DNA of 64,000 nt. Origin: Thalassotalea algicola (GTDB lineage Bacteria > Pseudomonadota > Gammaproteobacteria > Enterobacterales > Alteromonadaceae). The notes under the pieces are model-generated. The model was not told the origin of the DNA and searched no databases. It worked only from the letters and a program-made list of their open reading frames with translations. Below, piece after piece: positions 9,422 to 18,002 of this stretch. Numbering within the stretch: the stretch's first letter is position 1; the number at the start of each line of letters is the position of its first letter. Position numbers and translations under genes: made by a program. The stretch spans positions 186,001 to 250,000 of the forward strand of contig NZ_JABBXH010000004.1 in assembly GCF_012932965.1 (NCBI RefSeq), written 5' to 3'.

Positions 9422-9718
9422 AAATTAAGTTTTGTTATTATTCCTCAAAGAATGCTTATGCTCTTTGGGCGATAGCAATTTTGCTATTCAATTTCCTACA
9501 GCCATTGCAGGGTTAGCATTTTACGTTCACTAACAGAAACGGACAGATTCACTGAATCTATTACTTAACCAATACTACTCATATTTAGTGCCAATATTCT
9601 AAAAACCACCTTAGCCATTGTATTTATTGGTTTTTATATACATTTGCGCAACTAATTAACTTATACAATACCAATATTTTGCATTGAATTTGGGCAGTTT
9701 TGCGCCTTAATTGTGCTT

Positions 9719-10861
9719 TTATGCTTGCTCCGCTATGTCGGTAGTTGTTTCGTCTATATCTGACACTAAGAATTTTGGAGCGAATGTTTGTTGATAAATA
9801 TCTTGTCTGAATACTTCTGCCACTATATTTTTCGAAAGTTTATCACTGCTTACCTGTCCGACTTTACACATGTGGCTTAATAACCATTCACCTTTAAAGT
9901 GATCGGGACGGTTAATGCATTCAGCCCCTTCAGATGAAAACTGATTATAACTTGGCACATGTCTTGGCGATTGTTGATGATGTACTAGGCAGCTGCCAAT
10001 TAAAGACGGAGCAATTACCGACAAATGTAAATCTAAATATTGATGTTGACTAAGCAAGCGAGCAGCTTCAAATCTATTAGCGACATTACTTAACCAGTTG
10101 CATGCTTTTCTTAATGCATAAATTAACGCTTTAGTCGTTTCTGGGTAGGACTTTTGCCAATCAGCTAACATACCGAGCACCTTTTCTGGGATGTTTGGCC
10201 AAATATCACAAGAAGTTACACAAGTTACGCCTACACCGTCTCTAACAGCTTTTGCATTCCATGGACCGCCAACACAAAAACCATCAATATCTTCACTGCG
10301 TAATGCTTCAACCATATTAACCGGCGTAATAATTAAAATCTCAACATCATCAATGGCAATATTATTATGTTCAAACCAACTACAAAGCTGATAGTAGTGA
10401 CAGCTATGCGGATAAACAGTAGCAAAGGTCAGCTTTTGTCCTACCGATTTACGCGCTTTGATGATTGGCTTTAGTAAACCTGCGCTAAGTGGTATATCTA
10501 GCGTTGTCAGTTTATTGAACGCCTTTACTTCTTCATATAATGCCATTGATAGTGTAATCGCATTTCCGTTTTGGCTAAGAACCATAGGTGCAATGACTTG
10601 ATGCTTTTCTCCATTTATTCCTAAACTACTAGCTAACGGCATTGGAGCTAACAATTGGGCTGCATCTAATACACCAGCATGCAATTTATCCCGCATGGTT
10701 GCCCACGAGTATTGTTTTTTTAACGTTACGTTTAAGCCTTGCTCTTTAAAATAGCCTTGTTCTAAAGCGACAGCTAACGGTGCACAATCAGCTAATGGCA
10801 TAAACCCTATATTAATATCACTTTTCTCAACTAAGTAACGTGGCTGACTTTCTTTGATCAT
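9719..10861 (-). CDS. nasS: Cytoplasmic nitrate/nitrite sensor NasS (NrtA-like, no signal peptide)
   Basis: This 380-residue protein has the NrtA/CmpA binding fold (DINIGFMPLADCAPLAVALEQG near residue 15) but starts directly without a signal peptide, as NasS does. In Azotobacter, Paracoccus and Pseudomonas, NasS holds the antiterminator NasT until nitrate or nitrite binds. Here it overlaps nasT by 4 nt (ATGA), the expected coupling for a complex. It is about 90 residues shorter than nrtA. The assignment rests on fold, missing export signal and the nasT partner. Ligand preference cannot be read from sequence. Confidence 0.88.
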   Translation of the reverse strand: MIKESQPRYLVEKSDINIGFMPLADCAPLAVALEQGYFKEQGLNVTLKKQYSWATMRDKLHAGVLDAAQLLAPMPLASSLGINGEKHQVIAPMVLSQNGNAITLSMALYEEVKAFNKLTTLDIPLSAGLLKPIIKARKSVGQKLTFATVYPHSCHYYQLCSWFEHNNIAIDDVEILIITPVNMVEALRSEDIDGFCVGGPWNAKAVRDGVGVTCVTSCDIWPNIPEKVLGMLADWQKSYPETTKALIYALRKACNWLSNVANRFEAARLLSQHQYLDLHLSVIAPSLIGSCLVHHQQSPRHVPSYNQFSSEGAECINRPDHFKGEWLLSHMCKVGQVSSDKLSKNIVAEVFRQDIYQQTFAPKFLVSDIDETTTDIAEQA

Positions 10862-11463
10862 GAGGACTTCTCCAACATTTTTGCTAACGAGAGAATACTT
10901 CTAGCTACCTCTTCTAGTTTTTGGCTATTATCCATCGCCATTTTACGAATACGATGATAAGCCTCTTTCTCTGTTAGATTTTTTGTTTCCATTAACCATA
11001 TCTTTGCCTGCTCTACTACACGCTGACTTGAAAGCTTTTGTTTGGTATGCACCAACTCTTTTTTAAGCAATTGATATTCACTAAAGCGTGCTACCGCAGT
11101 ATCTAAAATTGAACGCACGCGTTCAAAGGCAATATCACCTGCGATATAAGCACTAACACCTGATTTAACGGATTGACTAATGGTTTCAGTATCGTTTTGC
11201 TCTGAAAACATAACGATAGGTTTAGGGTTTGCTAATGAGATTATGCTTAAACTTTCAAGCACATCTCGACTTGGTGACTCTACATCAATGACAATAACAT
11301 CTGGTTGAAGTGCTTCAACTTGTTTTAATAACGGCATACCCGTTGTGGTGATATGTCGAATACAATATTGTGAACGGTCTAAGGCACCAATCAACGACTG
11401 TGCTTTTTGTTTATCGTCTTCAACTAACAATACATTGAGTTCTTGGGTTGCTGCTATATCCAT
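10858..11463 (-). CDS. nasT: ANTAR-domain antiterminator NasT
   Basis: This 201-residue protein has an N-terminal receiver-like domain (VLLVEDDKQKA; probable acceptor position Asp60 in VIVIDVESP). A linker helix follows, then a C-terminal ANTAR RNA-binding domain (about 130-195) with the family pattern AKIWLMETKNLTEKEAYHRI then RKMAM. It would bind the hexaloop hairpin in the nrtA leader and block termination when NasS releases it. It is first in the nasT-nasS unit. The gap behind it (11464-11734) holds its promoter and the terminator of the protease gene. Confidence 0.92.
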   Translation of the reverse strand: MDIAATQELNVLLVEDDKQKAQSLIGALDRSQYCIRHITTTGMPLLKQVEALQPDVIVIDVESPSRDVLESLSIISLANPKPIVMFSEQNDTETISQSVKSGVSAYIAGDIAFERVRSILDTAVARFSEYQLLKKELVHTKQKLSSQRVVEQAKIWLMETKNLTEKEAYHRIRKMAMDNSQKLEEVARSILSLAKMLEKSS

Positions 11464-11691
11464 ATTCTCTTTCTATATGCCGTAACGCTTATGGCTGAAA
11501 ATATAAATAAACAAAATACGTACCAAATATATTTAATATAATAAACAATAGGTTACATGACGTACTGATTTCCTAATAGTTTAGAATGAACAATAATAAG
11601 GCGAGTTTGCTTTATTTTGGTGAACAATAATCGAGCGAGAAGCCAAAGAAATAAAATAACTTAACGTACAAGCAACCGACAAATGCGCATA

Positions 11692-11720
11692 AAAAAGCCA
11701 GCTATAAGCTGGCTTTTAAT
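11692..11720 (-). terminator. Terminator after the serine protease gene
   Basis: GCCAGC/GCTGGC forms a strong short stem. It is followed on the minus strand by six T and lies about 15 bp past the protease stop codon. Confidence 0.85.
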
Positions 11721-11734
11721 TCTATCTACAATAA

Positions 11735-13798
11735 TTACTTACGTCTAAATAGGATTAGCGTAGAAAGTGCTAATAACCAACCAAAGCTACCGCCACCTGA
11801 AGAACTCTTGTTCGGTTCAACTGGCGTAGGAGTTGGTGTAGGCGTTGGCGTTACAGGTACTTCCGTAGGCGTGAAGCTTACATTGCGTAAATAGCCTTTA
11901 TCATCACCTTCAGTGGCAGCTGGATCTTTATTATACACCCAAGTAATGCGGTTTTCTTCGCCGGTTAATGTGATTGATTGAGCTTCATATTCTACTTCCC
12001 CAGAAATAAAGCCGGCCTCTTCTCCATTAATATAAATAAATAGCGCATCATAAGGCGATGAAGGATCTTCAGTATTCTCTTCAGATGAAACGGCCCATTC
12101 AAAGCTAAGTTCACCTTCGCCTGTAACAACAGCCATCGCTATACTATCTTGCAAGTGGGTAATAGTGCCACTTTCAATGCCACCATTGGCATGGCTTACC
12201 CAAGCTTGTTCTCCACCACTGTACCAATTAACATTTTCATCAGCACCTAGTACTGTTTCAATATCGCTCGAACCTGCAATGGTTTGTGCCATCAACTTAG
12301 ATTCACTTGTCTCTACGTCACTATTGTCTGTTTCAATTTCTAATTTAGCATCAAAGGAACCAATATCTGAATTTGAGAAATTAACCGTTAACTGACAGCT
12401 TTCACCTGCATTGATGCTACTACATTCACCATCCACTAAGCTAAAGCCATTCTCTTCATCAATTTCATAACTAACGGACGCATCAACTTCGCTGTTATTT
12501 GAAACACGAATACTTGTTGACTGTGTTTGCTCAGTGGCCACAACGTGAAAATCAAGGCGCTGAGTAATCGCTATACCTTGATAAATGCCAGTTAACCAGT
12601 CATCAAATTCACCGATGCGAGCAAAAACACCTGGAAAACCTTCAGCTGCACAACCATAGCCCCAGCTAACAACGCCTACTTGTTGCCAACCTTCATTTGT
12701 ATTTAACACTAAAGGACCACCGCTATCGCCTTGACAGGAGCTCTTACCACCACCAGCAACTGCTGCACAGATCATCATTTCTGAAATGCCTGTACTTTCA
12801 GGATCACCACTTCCACCAAATAATGAATTGGCTAATATCTCTTTACATTGTTGGTTGGTCATTAACTGTAAATCGACCTGATGCAAAATATCAGGAAAGT
12901 TCCCTGTTGGGCCAGCTCCTGGTGCATAACCAGTTCTTCCGCCCCAACCTATAACTGTAACTGTATTCGCATCAGCTGCTGCTACATCTGTCGTTTCATC
13001 TGACGCTAGAGAAACTGCTGGTGCATCAACTTCTTCGACTAGTTCAATTAAAGCAACATCATTATCTAAATTTACATCATCATAATCCGGGTGCATATAG
13101 ATTTGCGTTATCGATACTGCATTTTCAGCACCATTAGAAAGATCGTACTCACCTACATTAACTTTTAAGAATTGAGACGAAGCTCCATCGACACAATGCG
13201 CTGCGGTTAAGACCCACTTGCCACCTAAGAAGCTAGCACCACAGGTAGAGTTTTGTACTGTTGATGCTTCACTTGAAATGGAAATGTCTGCAATCTCACC
13301 TAAACTATTTTCTTTTAGGTGCAAACCATCTTCTTGCGTAATAGAAACTACTGGAATAGTGCCTGAAAAATCATCTCCTAACGTACCGTTGATCGTTCCT
13401 TCTACATTATTGTATATAACAACACCAACACCACCGCCAGATTCACAGTTTTCAGCCTTTACTGAAAAGTTGATTTCACCACGTTCAATCAAACAAATTT
13501 TATTTTGCGCATCACTACAAGATTGATCGCCAATACCACAATCCATTAATTCGCCGGAAGCATCGCCAGATGGTCCATTCGTGAATGGCTCAGATTCATA
13601 ATTAACACCACCAACTGACAAAGAAGTAGTTAACGCTTCTCCTGTATAAACCAATGCTGACATCCATGGCCATGCATCACTTTCAGCTTGCTCACCACCA
13701 ACAATTTTCGGCTTAATTAATTCATTATTATTTTTTGCCGCTACAGGTGAAGATATAACAATTGCAGCTGATATTGCAGCTAACATAAATTTTTTCAT
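11735..13798 (-). CDS. Secreted S1-family serine protease with inserted PA domain and GlyGly-CTERM tail
   Basis: This 687-residue protein has a signal peptide (1-21), activation site K-IVGG (32-35), catalytic His201 (TAAHC), Asp247 (DNDVAL) and Ser359 (CQGDSGGP). The residue six before Ser359 is Ser, as in chymotrypsin, not the Asp of trypsin. Residues about 55-180 form a PA-like domain inserted between the first strand of the S1 fold and CGASFLGGKWVLTAAHC. Ig-like and jelly-roll-like regions follow, then a Thr-Pro linker and SSSGGGSFGWLLALSTL-FRRK, a GlyGly-CTERM signal processed by rhombosortase. The ATG at 13798 is chosen because AAGGA lies 7 bp upstream. Export is probably by type II secretion. 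Confidence 0.92.
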   Translation of the reverse strand: MKKFMLAAISAAIVISSPVAAKNNNELIKPKIVGGEQAESDAWPWMSALVYTGEALTTSLSVGGVNYESEPFTNGPSGDASGELMDCGIGDQSCSDAQNKICLIERGEINFSVKAENCESGGGVGVVIYNNVEGTINGTLGDDFSGTIPVVSITQEDGLHLKENSLGEIADISISSEASTVQNSTCGASFLGGKWVLTAAHCVDGASSQFLKVNVGEYDLSNGAENAVSITQIYMHPDYDDVNLDNDVALIELVEEVDAPAVSLASDETTDVAAADANTVTVIGWGGRTGYAPGAGPTGNFPDILHQVDLQLMTNQQCKEILANSLFGGSGDPESTGISEMMICAAVAGGGKSSCQGDSGGPLVLNTNEGWQQVGVVSWGYGCAAEGFPGVFARIGEFDDWLTGIYQGIAITQRLDFHVVATEQTQSTSIRVSNNSEVDASVSYEIDEENGFSLVDGECSSINAGESCQLTVNFSNSDIGSFDAKLEIETDNSDVETSESKLMAQTIAGSSDIETVLGADENVNWYSGGEQAWVSHANGGIESGTITHLQDSIAMAVVTGEGELSFEWAVSSEENTEDPSSPYDALFIYINGEEAGFISGEVEYEAQSITLTGEENRITWVYNKDPAATEGDDKGYLRNVSFTPTEVPVTPTPTPTPTPVEPNKSSSGGGSFGWLLALSTLILFRRK

Positions 13799-13981
13799 TA
13801 ACATTTCCTTAACATTTGCATTGGGCAACAATAAAAGATTCTAAGACAAGATAAAAGACTTATTTAAAAGTTTTATAGATCACCCTACTCAATAAAGTAA
13901 ATACCAACTTAAAAATCTTTACGATATTTACTGATTCATTTTTATCCATTTTTTACTTGCTTTTGATACAAAACAATAATA

Positions 13982-13997
13982 CTGTACATCCATACAG
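13982..13997 (+). promoter_or_regulatory. LexA (SOS) box upstream of sulA
   Basis: CTGTACATCCATACAG is a perfect CTGT-N8-ACAG match to the gammaproteobacterial LexA operator. It lies 28 bp before the sulA-like start codon, in promoter position. Confidence 0.88.
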
Positions 13998-14025
13998 TAT
14001 CTAGATTAATTTATACAGGTGACTT

Positions 14026-14454
14026 ATGGGTAATTTAAAAACGTTAAACATCAATGGATTAGAAAGAAATACAACAAGCGTATATCAATTGAAACCTTGG
14101 TTAGATCAGAAAACACTTAGTGCTGAAACTGACATTTACCGTGAAATAAATTTAGTGAACCAACGTTATCTACACAATAAAAAATGGGTTTTAGTCGTTT
14201 CTTCAGATAAACAGGCACTAAGTAAAGTACACCAGTTGTCCAAGAGCAATAATGAACAAATGTTATGGGTACACGCTAATAAGGTTAACGTTGCACAAAT
14301 AAAGATTGAACAAACATTAATGCGAGGTAACTGCGCAGCAGTAGTACTTTGTAATGCACAATTATCAAATGATCAATTAAGACATATAGAAGAATGTGCA
14401 ACCAAAGGTCAAACGCATTGCGTTGTATTAAATCAGGCAAAAGCATTACACTAG
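14026..14454 (+). CDS. sulA: SulA-like SOS cell-division inhibitor
   Basis: This 142-residue cytoplasmic protein resembles SulA in its C-terminal half, with IEQTLMRGNCAAVVLCNAQL then a conserved helix, parallel to the E. coli segment with ALRTGNYSVVIGWL. SulA binds FtsZ and delays division during DNA damage. The LexA operator 28 bp upstream strongly supports this. The start ATG is preceded by CAGGTG. E. coli SulA is longer (169 residues), so the N-terminus is shorter here. No lexA gene lies in the window. Confidence 0.8.
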   Translation: MGNLKTLNINGLERNTTSVYQLKPWLDQKTLSAETDIYREINLVNQRYLHNKKWVLVVSSDKQALSKVHQLSKSNNEQMLWVHANKVNVAQIKIEQTLMRGNCAAVVLCNAQLSNDQLRHIEECATKGQTHCVVLNQAKALH

Positions 14455-14484
14455 ATTGCGTCAACACTAATTATTTAAATATTG

Positions 14485-14949
14485 ATGAATTGTCCTTGTT
14501 GTTCAAATGAACTTTTTAGCCAATGTTGTTTACCGATTATTGAATCAAAAAAGCAGCCTCTAAAGCCAGAAGAGTTAATGCGTGCTAGATTTTCTGCTTA
14601 TGCAACTGGTTACGCGCAATATATTTTAAAAACTTACGCTAATGAAAAACAGCAAGAGCTAACGCTAACCGACATAGAAGAAGGTATTGACGAAAATACT
14701 TGGATAAAATTATCTATACATCATGCTAGCGAACTCTTTCACCCTGCTACGGTTGAATTTTCAGCCTTTTATATACACAAGTCAGGGCTTTTTGAGATGA
14801 GAGAAATATCTCGGTTTATTAAAGAAGATGAACAGTGGCGTTACTTGAATGGTGATATCGTTAAACATGAGGAAATATCAAAAATCAAACGCAATGATAG
14901 CTGTCCCTGCAACAGTGGTAAGAAATTTAAAAAATGTTGTAGCAATTAA
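14485..14949 (+). CDS. YchJ-family protein with SEC-C zinc motifs
   Basis: This protein of about 154 residues has a zinc-binding cysteine motif at each end: CPCCSNELFSQCC at the N-terminus and CPCNSGKKFKKCC at the C-terminus, the latter a SEC-C motif. Between them lies an NTF2-like YchJ core (MRARFSAYATGYAQYILKT). Length and layout match the UPF0225/YchJ family, whose function is not established. I start at the ATG at 14485; a TTG one codon upstream is also in frame. No strong ribosome-binding site is visible. Confidence 0.88.
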   Translation: MNCPCCSNELFSQCCLPIIESKKQPLKPEELMRARFSAYATGYAQYILKTYANEKQQELTLTDIEEGIDENTWIKLSIHHASELFHPATVEFSAFYIHKSGLFEMREISRFIKEDEQWRYLNGDIVKHEEISKIKRNDSCPCNSGKKFKKCCSN

Positions 14950-14968
14950 TTTTGTTGAAATATTAACA

Positions 14969-15490
14969 CTAAGCAAGCTGTAGGTTTGCTTGTTTGACCT
15001 CTTCATTTAGCAAACTATTCTTAATAGATTTAAGCCAGCCTTTAGCATCAAGCGATAGCTTTTCCCTTTCATTCCCTTCTTCCTGTCTTAATTGACATGA
15101 CAAACTAGTATTTGATTTTACAACCGCCGGGATATGCTTTTTATCATTCCTAAAGCTTAAAGGCCGTGGGGCAATTGCATTTTCTAATTGAATCGTTGCC
15201 ATTAATGCTTGATTGACATGTGAAGACTGATTAAAACAATCAATGGCGTCAAGCGAATCTAATGCCATTGATTGCGGGTTTGGTAAGTCAAATTCTGTTC
15301 GCAGTTGTTCGTCAGACGTTGTTTTTTTCTGAAGTTCAGTTTTTGGTAAGAGAAACTGGCTTTGTGCTCTAACATCATCAGTCAACATCGCAAGCATCAA
15401 AGCAAAATCAGCACGTCTAGACTGATGAACACAGTGATTTAATTGTTCACCTAATTGTAACTCATGGGTGAGCACATCATATTCAACCAA
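14969..15490 (-). CDS. VC2046/SO_2500 family protein
   Basis: This 173-residue cytoplasmic protein has the conserved opening LQLGEQLNHCVHQSRRADFA then LMLAMLTDDVR, which I recognise from the VC2046/SO_2500 family of marine gammaproteobacteria. No signal peptide, membrane segment or catalytic motif is visible, and the function is unknown. It lies tail to tail with the YchJ gene and upstream of nothing it clearly shares a transcript with. Confidence 0.78.
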   Translation of the reverse strand: MVEYDVLTHELQLGEQLNHCVHQSRRADFALMLAMLTDDVRAQSQFLLPKTELQKKTTSDEQLRTEFDLPNPQSMALDSLDAIDCFNQSSHVNQALMATIQLENAIAPRPLSFRNDKKHIPAVVKSNTSLSCQLRQEEGNEREKLSLDAKGWLKSIKNSLLNEEVKQANLQLA

Positions 15491-15554
15491 AAGACTGTCG
15501 CCGATATTATTAACTACTTAGTAGAGTTATCGACAATTAAATAAAAGTCTTTAA

Positions 15555-16853
15555 CTAAAATTTAATTGGCCACTTTAATATAAATCGTGCTCCGCCTAAT
15601 GAGCTATTCTCTACATATACAGTACCATGGTGCCAATCCATAATTCTTTTGACGATAGCTAGCCCTAAGCCAAATCCTCCTGTTTCTTTATTTCTACTTT
15701 GTTCACCACGAGTAAAGGCTTCAAAAACAGTTGCTTCTAACGAACTGTCGATTCCAGAGCCATTGTCTTCGACGGTAATAATACAGTAGTCATTTTGCTC
15801 AGTTAGGGTAACCAATACTTTACCGTCACCATACTTTATGGCGTTGGTTAAGTAGTTACTAAGTGCCCTTTCTATAAAATGATTATCACATAACGCGACT
15901 AAATCATTTTCCGCGCTTTCAAAGCTAATATCTGGACAAAGATCTTTAACTAACGATATTTGCCTGGCAATTATGTCATTTAACTTATGTTGTTTAAATT
16001 GTAGTTCCGGCTTATCACTATCTAGCGCTGCGTAAGCTAACAGTTCGTTAACTAAAGCTTCTAATTCGTAAATATCACCATGAATTTGTTCTATATACTT
16101 TTGCTGTTTAGTTTTGTCATCTATGTTTTGCAACATTTGCAGCGCGAATTTGCTCCGAGCTAACGGGGTTCGAAGTTCATGTGATACGGCATTAGTAAGT
16201 TCCTTATTCGATTCGATAAGGTTTTTAATTCGTATTGTCATCGCATTAAAACCTACGACAAGCCCTGTCATCATACTTGACTGTGCTTTTGGAGCTTGAG
16301 TAGAAAAGTCGCCGTAGCCAAACCTGTGTGCCGCTTCCTTTAAACGATCTAAATCTCGCGATACAGGCCATAGCCAAAAAAGAATAATAATCGCTAAGAT
16401 TAACAGCAGCACTACTCGCACCAAAGCCTCCGCTCTAGGTCGAGTCGGCATCTTAGTTGGACCTAACGTTATAACCGTGTTACTACCTTGAATTAGATGA
16501 TGCAATTCAACCTTATCATCATCGTAATAGACATATGTATTACCTTTTCGAAGTGAACGACGATCAGCTTTGTCTGTAATATCTTTAATATTGGCAATTG
16601 ACTCTAATTTTAAAGGCAACTCATATCGTTCTGCAGCTCCTGATACCACCTGCTCCCACTCTAGTTCAGGGTTTTTAACAATATAGTCTTCAATTGCGTG
16701 AAGCATAGTTTTGTAGCCAGTATAGGATTCAATATCTTGCTCTAAATAAGATCTCCACACTTCGTCAAGCAACCATGAGGCGACGATAAAAGTAAAAGTA
16801 ATAATAAAATATAGGCTTAGAAAAGAGCGACCAACTCTGGCAAATTTATTCAT
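15555..16853 (-). CDS. rstB: RstB-like sensor histidine kinase
   Basis: This 432-residue inner-membrane kinase has helices at about 13-30 and 143-162 flanking a small periplasmic sensor domain. A HAMP segment (about 165-215) is followed by the H-box SHELRTPLARSKFAL with phospho-acceptor His225. The ATPase domain shows the N-box (NYLTNAIKYG), G1 (DNGSGID) and G2 (GGFGLGLAIV). It lies 75 bp downstream of its response regulator. The RstB label follows from the regulator's similarity to RstA and from the domain layout. The signal is unknown; in enterics RstAB answers to PhoPQ and acid. Confidence 0.85.
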   Translation of the reverse strand: MNKFARVGRSFLSLYFIITFTFIVASWLLDEVWRSYLEQDIESYTGYKTMLHAIEDYIVKNPELEWEQVVSGAAERYELPLKLESIANIKDITDKADRRSLRKGNTYVYYDDDKVELHHLIQGSNTVITLGPTKMPTRPRAEALVRVVLLLILAIIILFWLWPVSRDLDRLKEAAHRFGYGDFSTQAPKAQSSMMTGLVVGFNAMTIRIKNLIESNKELTNAVSHELRTPLARSKFALQMLQNIDDKTKQQKYIEQIHGDIYELEALVNELLAYAALDSDKPELQFKQHKLNDIIARQISLVKDLCPDISFESAENDLVALCDNHFIERALSNYLTNAIKYGDGKVLVTLTEQNDYCIITVEDNGSGIDSSLEATVFEAFTRGEQSRNKETGGFGLGLAIVKRIMDWHHGTVYVENSSLGGARFILKWPIKF

Positions 16854-16928
16854 GCATGGCTTCTAGTTTATAAGGGCAGATTTAGTAAGCTGTTGATTGA
16901 TTATCTTACCAACAGCTTATATTTATGA

Positions 16929-17645
16929 TTAACTCCAGGCATCTGGCACAAATAGATAACCTTGTCCCCAAATTGTTTTAATACGAAATGGCGTTTCATT
17001 GCTATCATGTAATTTTTTACGTAATCGTGAAATTCTTACATCAACACTTCTATCCATTCCGTCATATTCACGACCAACTACAGCTTTATATATGTAATCA
17101 CGATTTTGCACTTCTCCTGCACGGCTGGCGAGTAACCATAGCAGATCAAATTCTTGACTTGTAAGCTCTATATTTTCATTTTGTAACGTTACTTGACGAG
17201 AGCTACGATTAACATAAAGCGAACCTATGTTTAACTCTGCTTTTTCATTACCTTCTTTGGGTAATTCACCGCGACGTAATAACGCACTAACACGAGCCAG
17301 TAATACTCTTGGTTCTACTGGCTTAATCACGTAATCGTCTGCACCAATTTCTAAACCTAACACTTGATCAAAATCTGTGCCTTTGGCGGTTAGCATCAAT
17401 ATTGGTCCTTTAAAAGTAGGACGAATATCACGACAAACTGCGAAGCCATCTTTGCCAGGTAACATTATGTCTAAAATAATAAGATCCGGCGTAAACTTCT
17501 CTACTCTTTTAGCTACCGTATCACCACGAAATTCCTGCTTAACATGAAAGCCTTCATTTGTTAAAAAGTCTGTAACCAAATCAGATAATTGGCGATCGTC
17601 TTCTACCAACAATATTTTCTTCACCGATGACATGTTCTCTGACAT
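16929..17645 (-). CDS. rstA: RstA-like OmpR-family response regulator
   Basis: This 238-residue regulator has a receiver domain with acidic pocket EDD (15-17), phospho-acceptor Asp59 in LDIMLPGKDG, and Lys in the VIKPVEP loop. A winged-helix domain (about 135-235) follows. The segments DIMLPGKDG, RSVDVRISRLRKKL and KTIWGQGYLF closely parallel E. coli RstA. Two RstA-type boxes and extra GTTACA half-sites lie 144-178 bp upstream, which suggests autoregulation. The ATG four codons in (M5) is an alternative start. Confidence 0.9.
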   Translation of the reverse strand: MSENMSSVKKILLVEDDRQLSDLVTDFLTNEGFHVKQEFRGDTVAKRVEKFTPDLIILDIMLPGKDGFAVCRDIRPTFKGPILMLTAKGTDFDQVLGLEIGADDYVIKPVEPRVLLARVSALLRRGELPKEGNEKAELNIGSLYVNRSSRQVTLQNENIELTSQEFDLLWLLASRAGEVQNRDYIYKAVVGREYDGMDRSVDVRISRLRKKLHDSNETPFRIKTIWGQGYLFVPDAWS

Positions 17646-17788
17646 TTCTTACTCCACATATATAAATATCCCGTGGCTAAAGACCTAACCAAAAAGGAAG
17701 CTAACTAGCCAAGTTAGTTACAAATTTTCATTTGCGTTACAATCTGATGCTTAGCTTAGATAAGTTACAAAGAATTAACAACTGATAC

Positions 17789-17802
17789 TACAAGGTGTTA
17801 CG
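17789..17802 (+). promoter_or_regulatory. RstA-type box 1
   Basis: TACAAGGTGTTACG fits the E. coli RstA box layout TACA-N4-GTTACA with one mismatch at the last base. Confidence 0.6.
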
Positions 17803-17809
17803 TAAAAGC

Positions 17810-17823
17810 TACACTCAGTTACA
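17810..17823 (+). promoter_or_regulatory. RstA-type box 2
   Basis: TACACTCAGTTACA fits TACA-N4-GTTACA exactly. It starts 21 bp after box 1, so both lie on one face of the helix. Confidence 0.65.
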
Positions 17824-18002
17824 ATTACTTTAAATTCTTAAATTAATTACCTTTTTAAGTTTTTTTGAACGTGACTCTTTATATAGCTACACATTTAATT
17901 AACTTTCTTAATTAATCGATAAATTGTTTAGCTTTACGTATTTAGCACTCGCTTTACCAATGATAAGATATCGCGATATAAATTGTTCAGAGTAAACAAA
18001 TA

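Larger units (their letters stand above)
9319..9718 (-). promoter_or_regulatory. Promoter and ANTAR-controlled leader of the nrtABD operon
   Basis: This 400-bp gene-free stretch separates nasS from nrtA. Reading towards nrtA it contains an AT-rich promoter region, a short ATAGCA/TGCTAT stem near 9472-9488, a CAAAGA/TCTTTG stem (9446-9467), a long stem capped by a hexaloop (9386-9421), a strong terminator (9333-9375), then GGAGG and the nrtA ATG. This is the order expected for an RNA leader bound by an ANTAR protein. No sigma-54 promoter was recognised. Confidence 0.75.
17646..18002. promoter_or_regulatory. Divergent intergenic region rstA/xthA with repeated GTTACA elements
   Basis: This 357-bp gene-free stretch lies between divergent genes. 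It contains five GTTAC(A/G) repeats on the plus strand starting at 17717, 17736, 17764, 17797 and 17818. The last two are complete TACA-N4-GTTAC(A/G) boxes. The remaining part up to xthA is AT-rich with no repeat or hairpin I can interpret. Confidence 0.65.
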
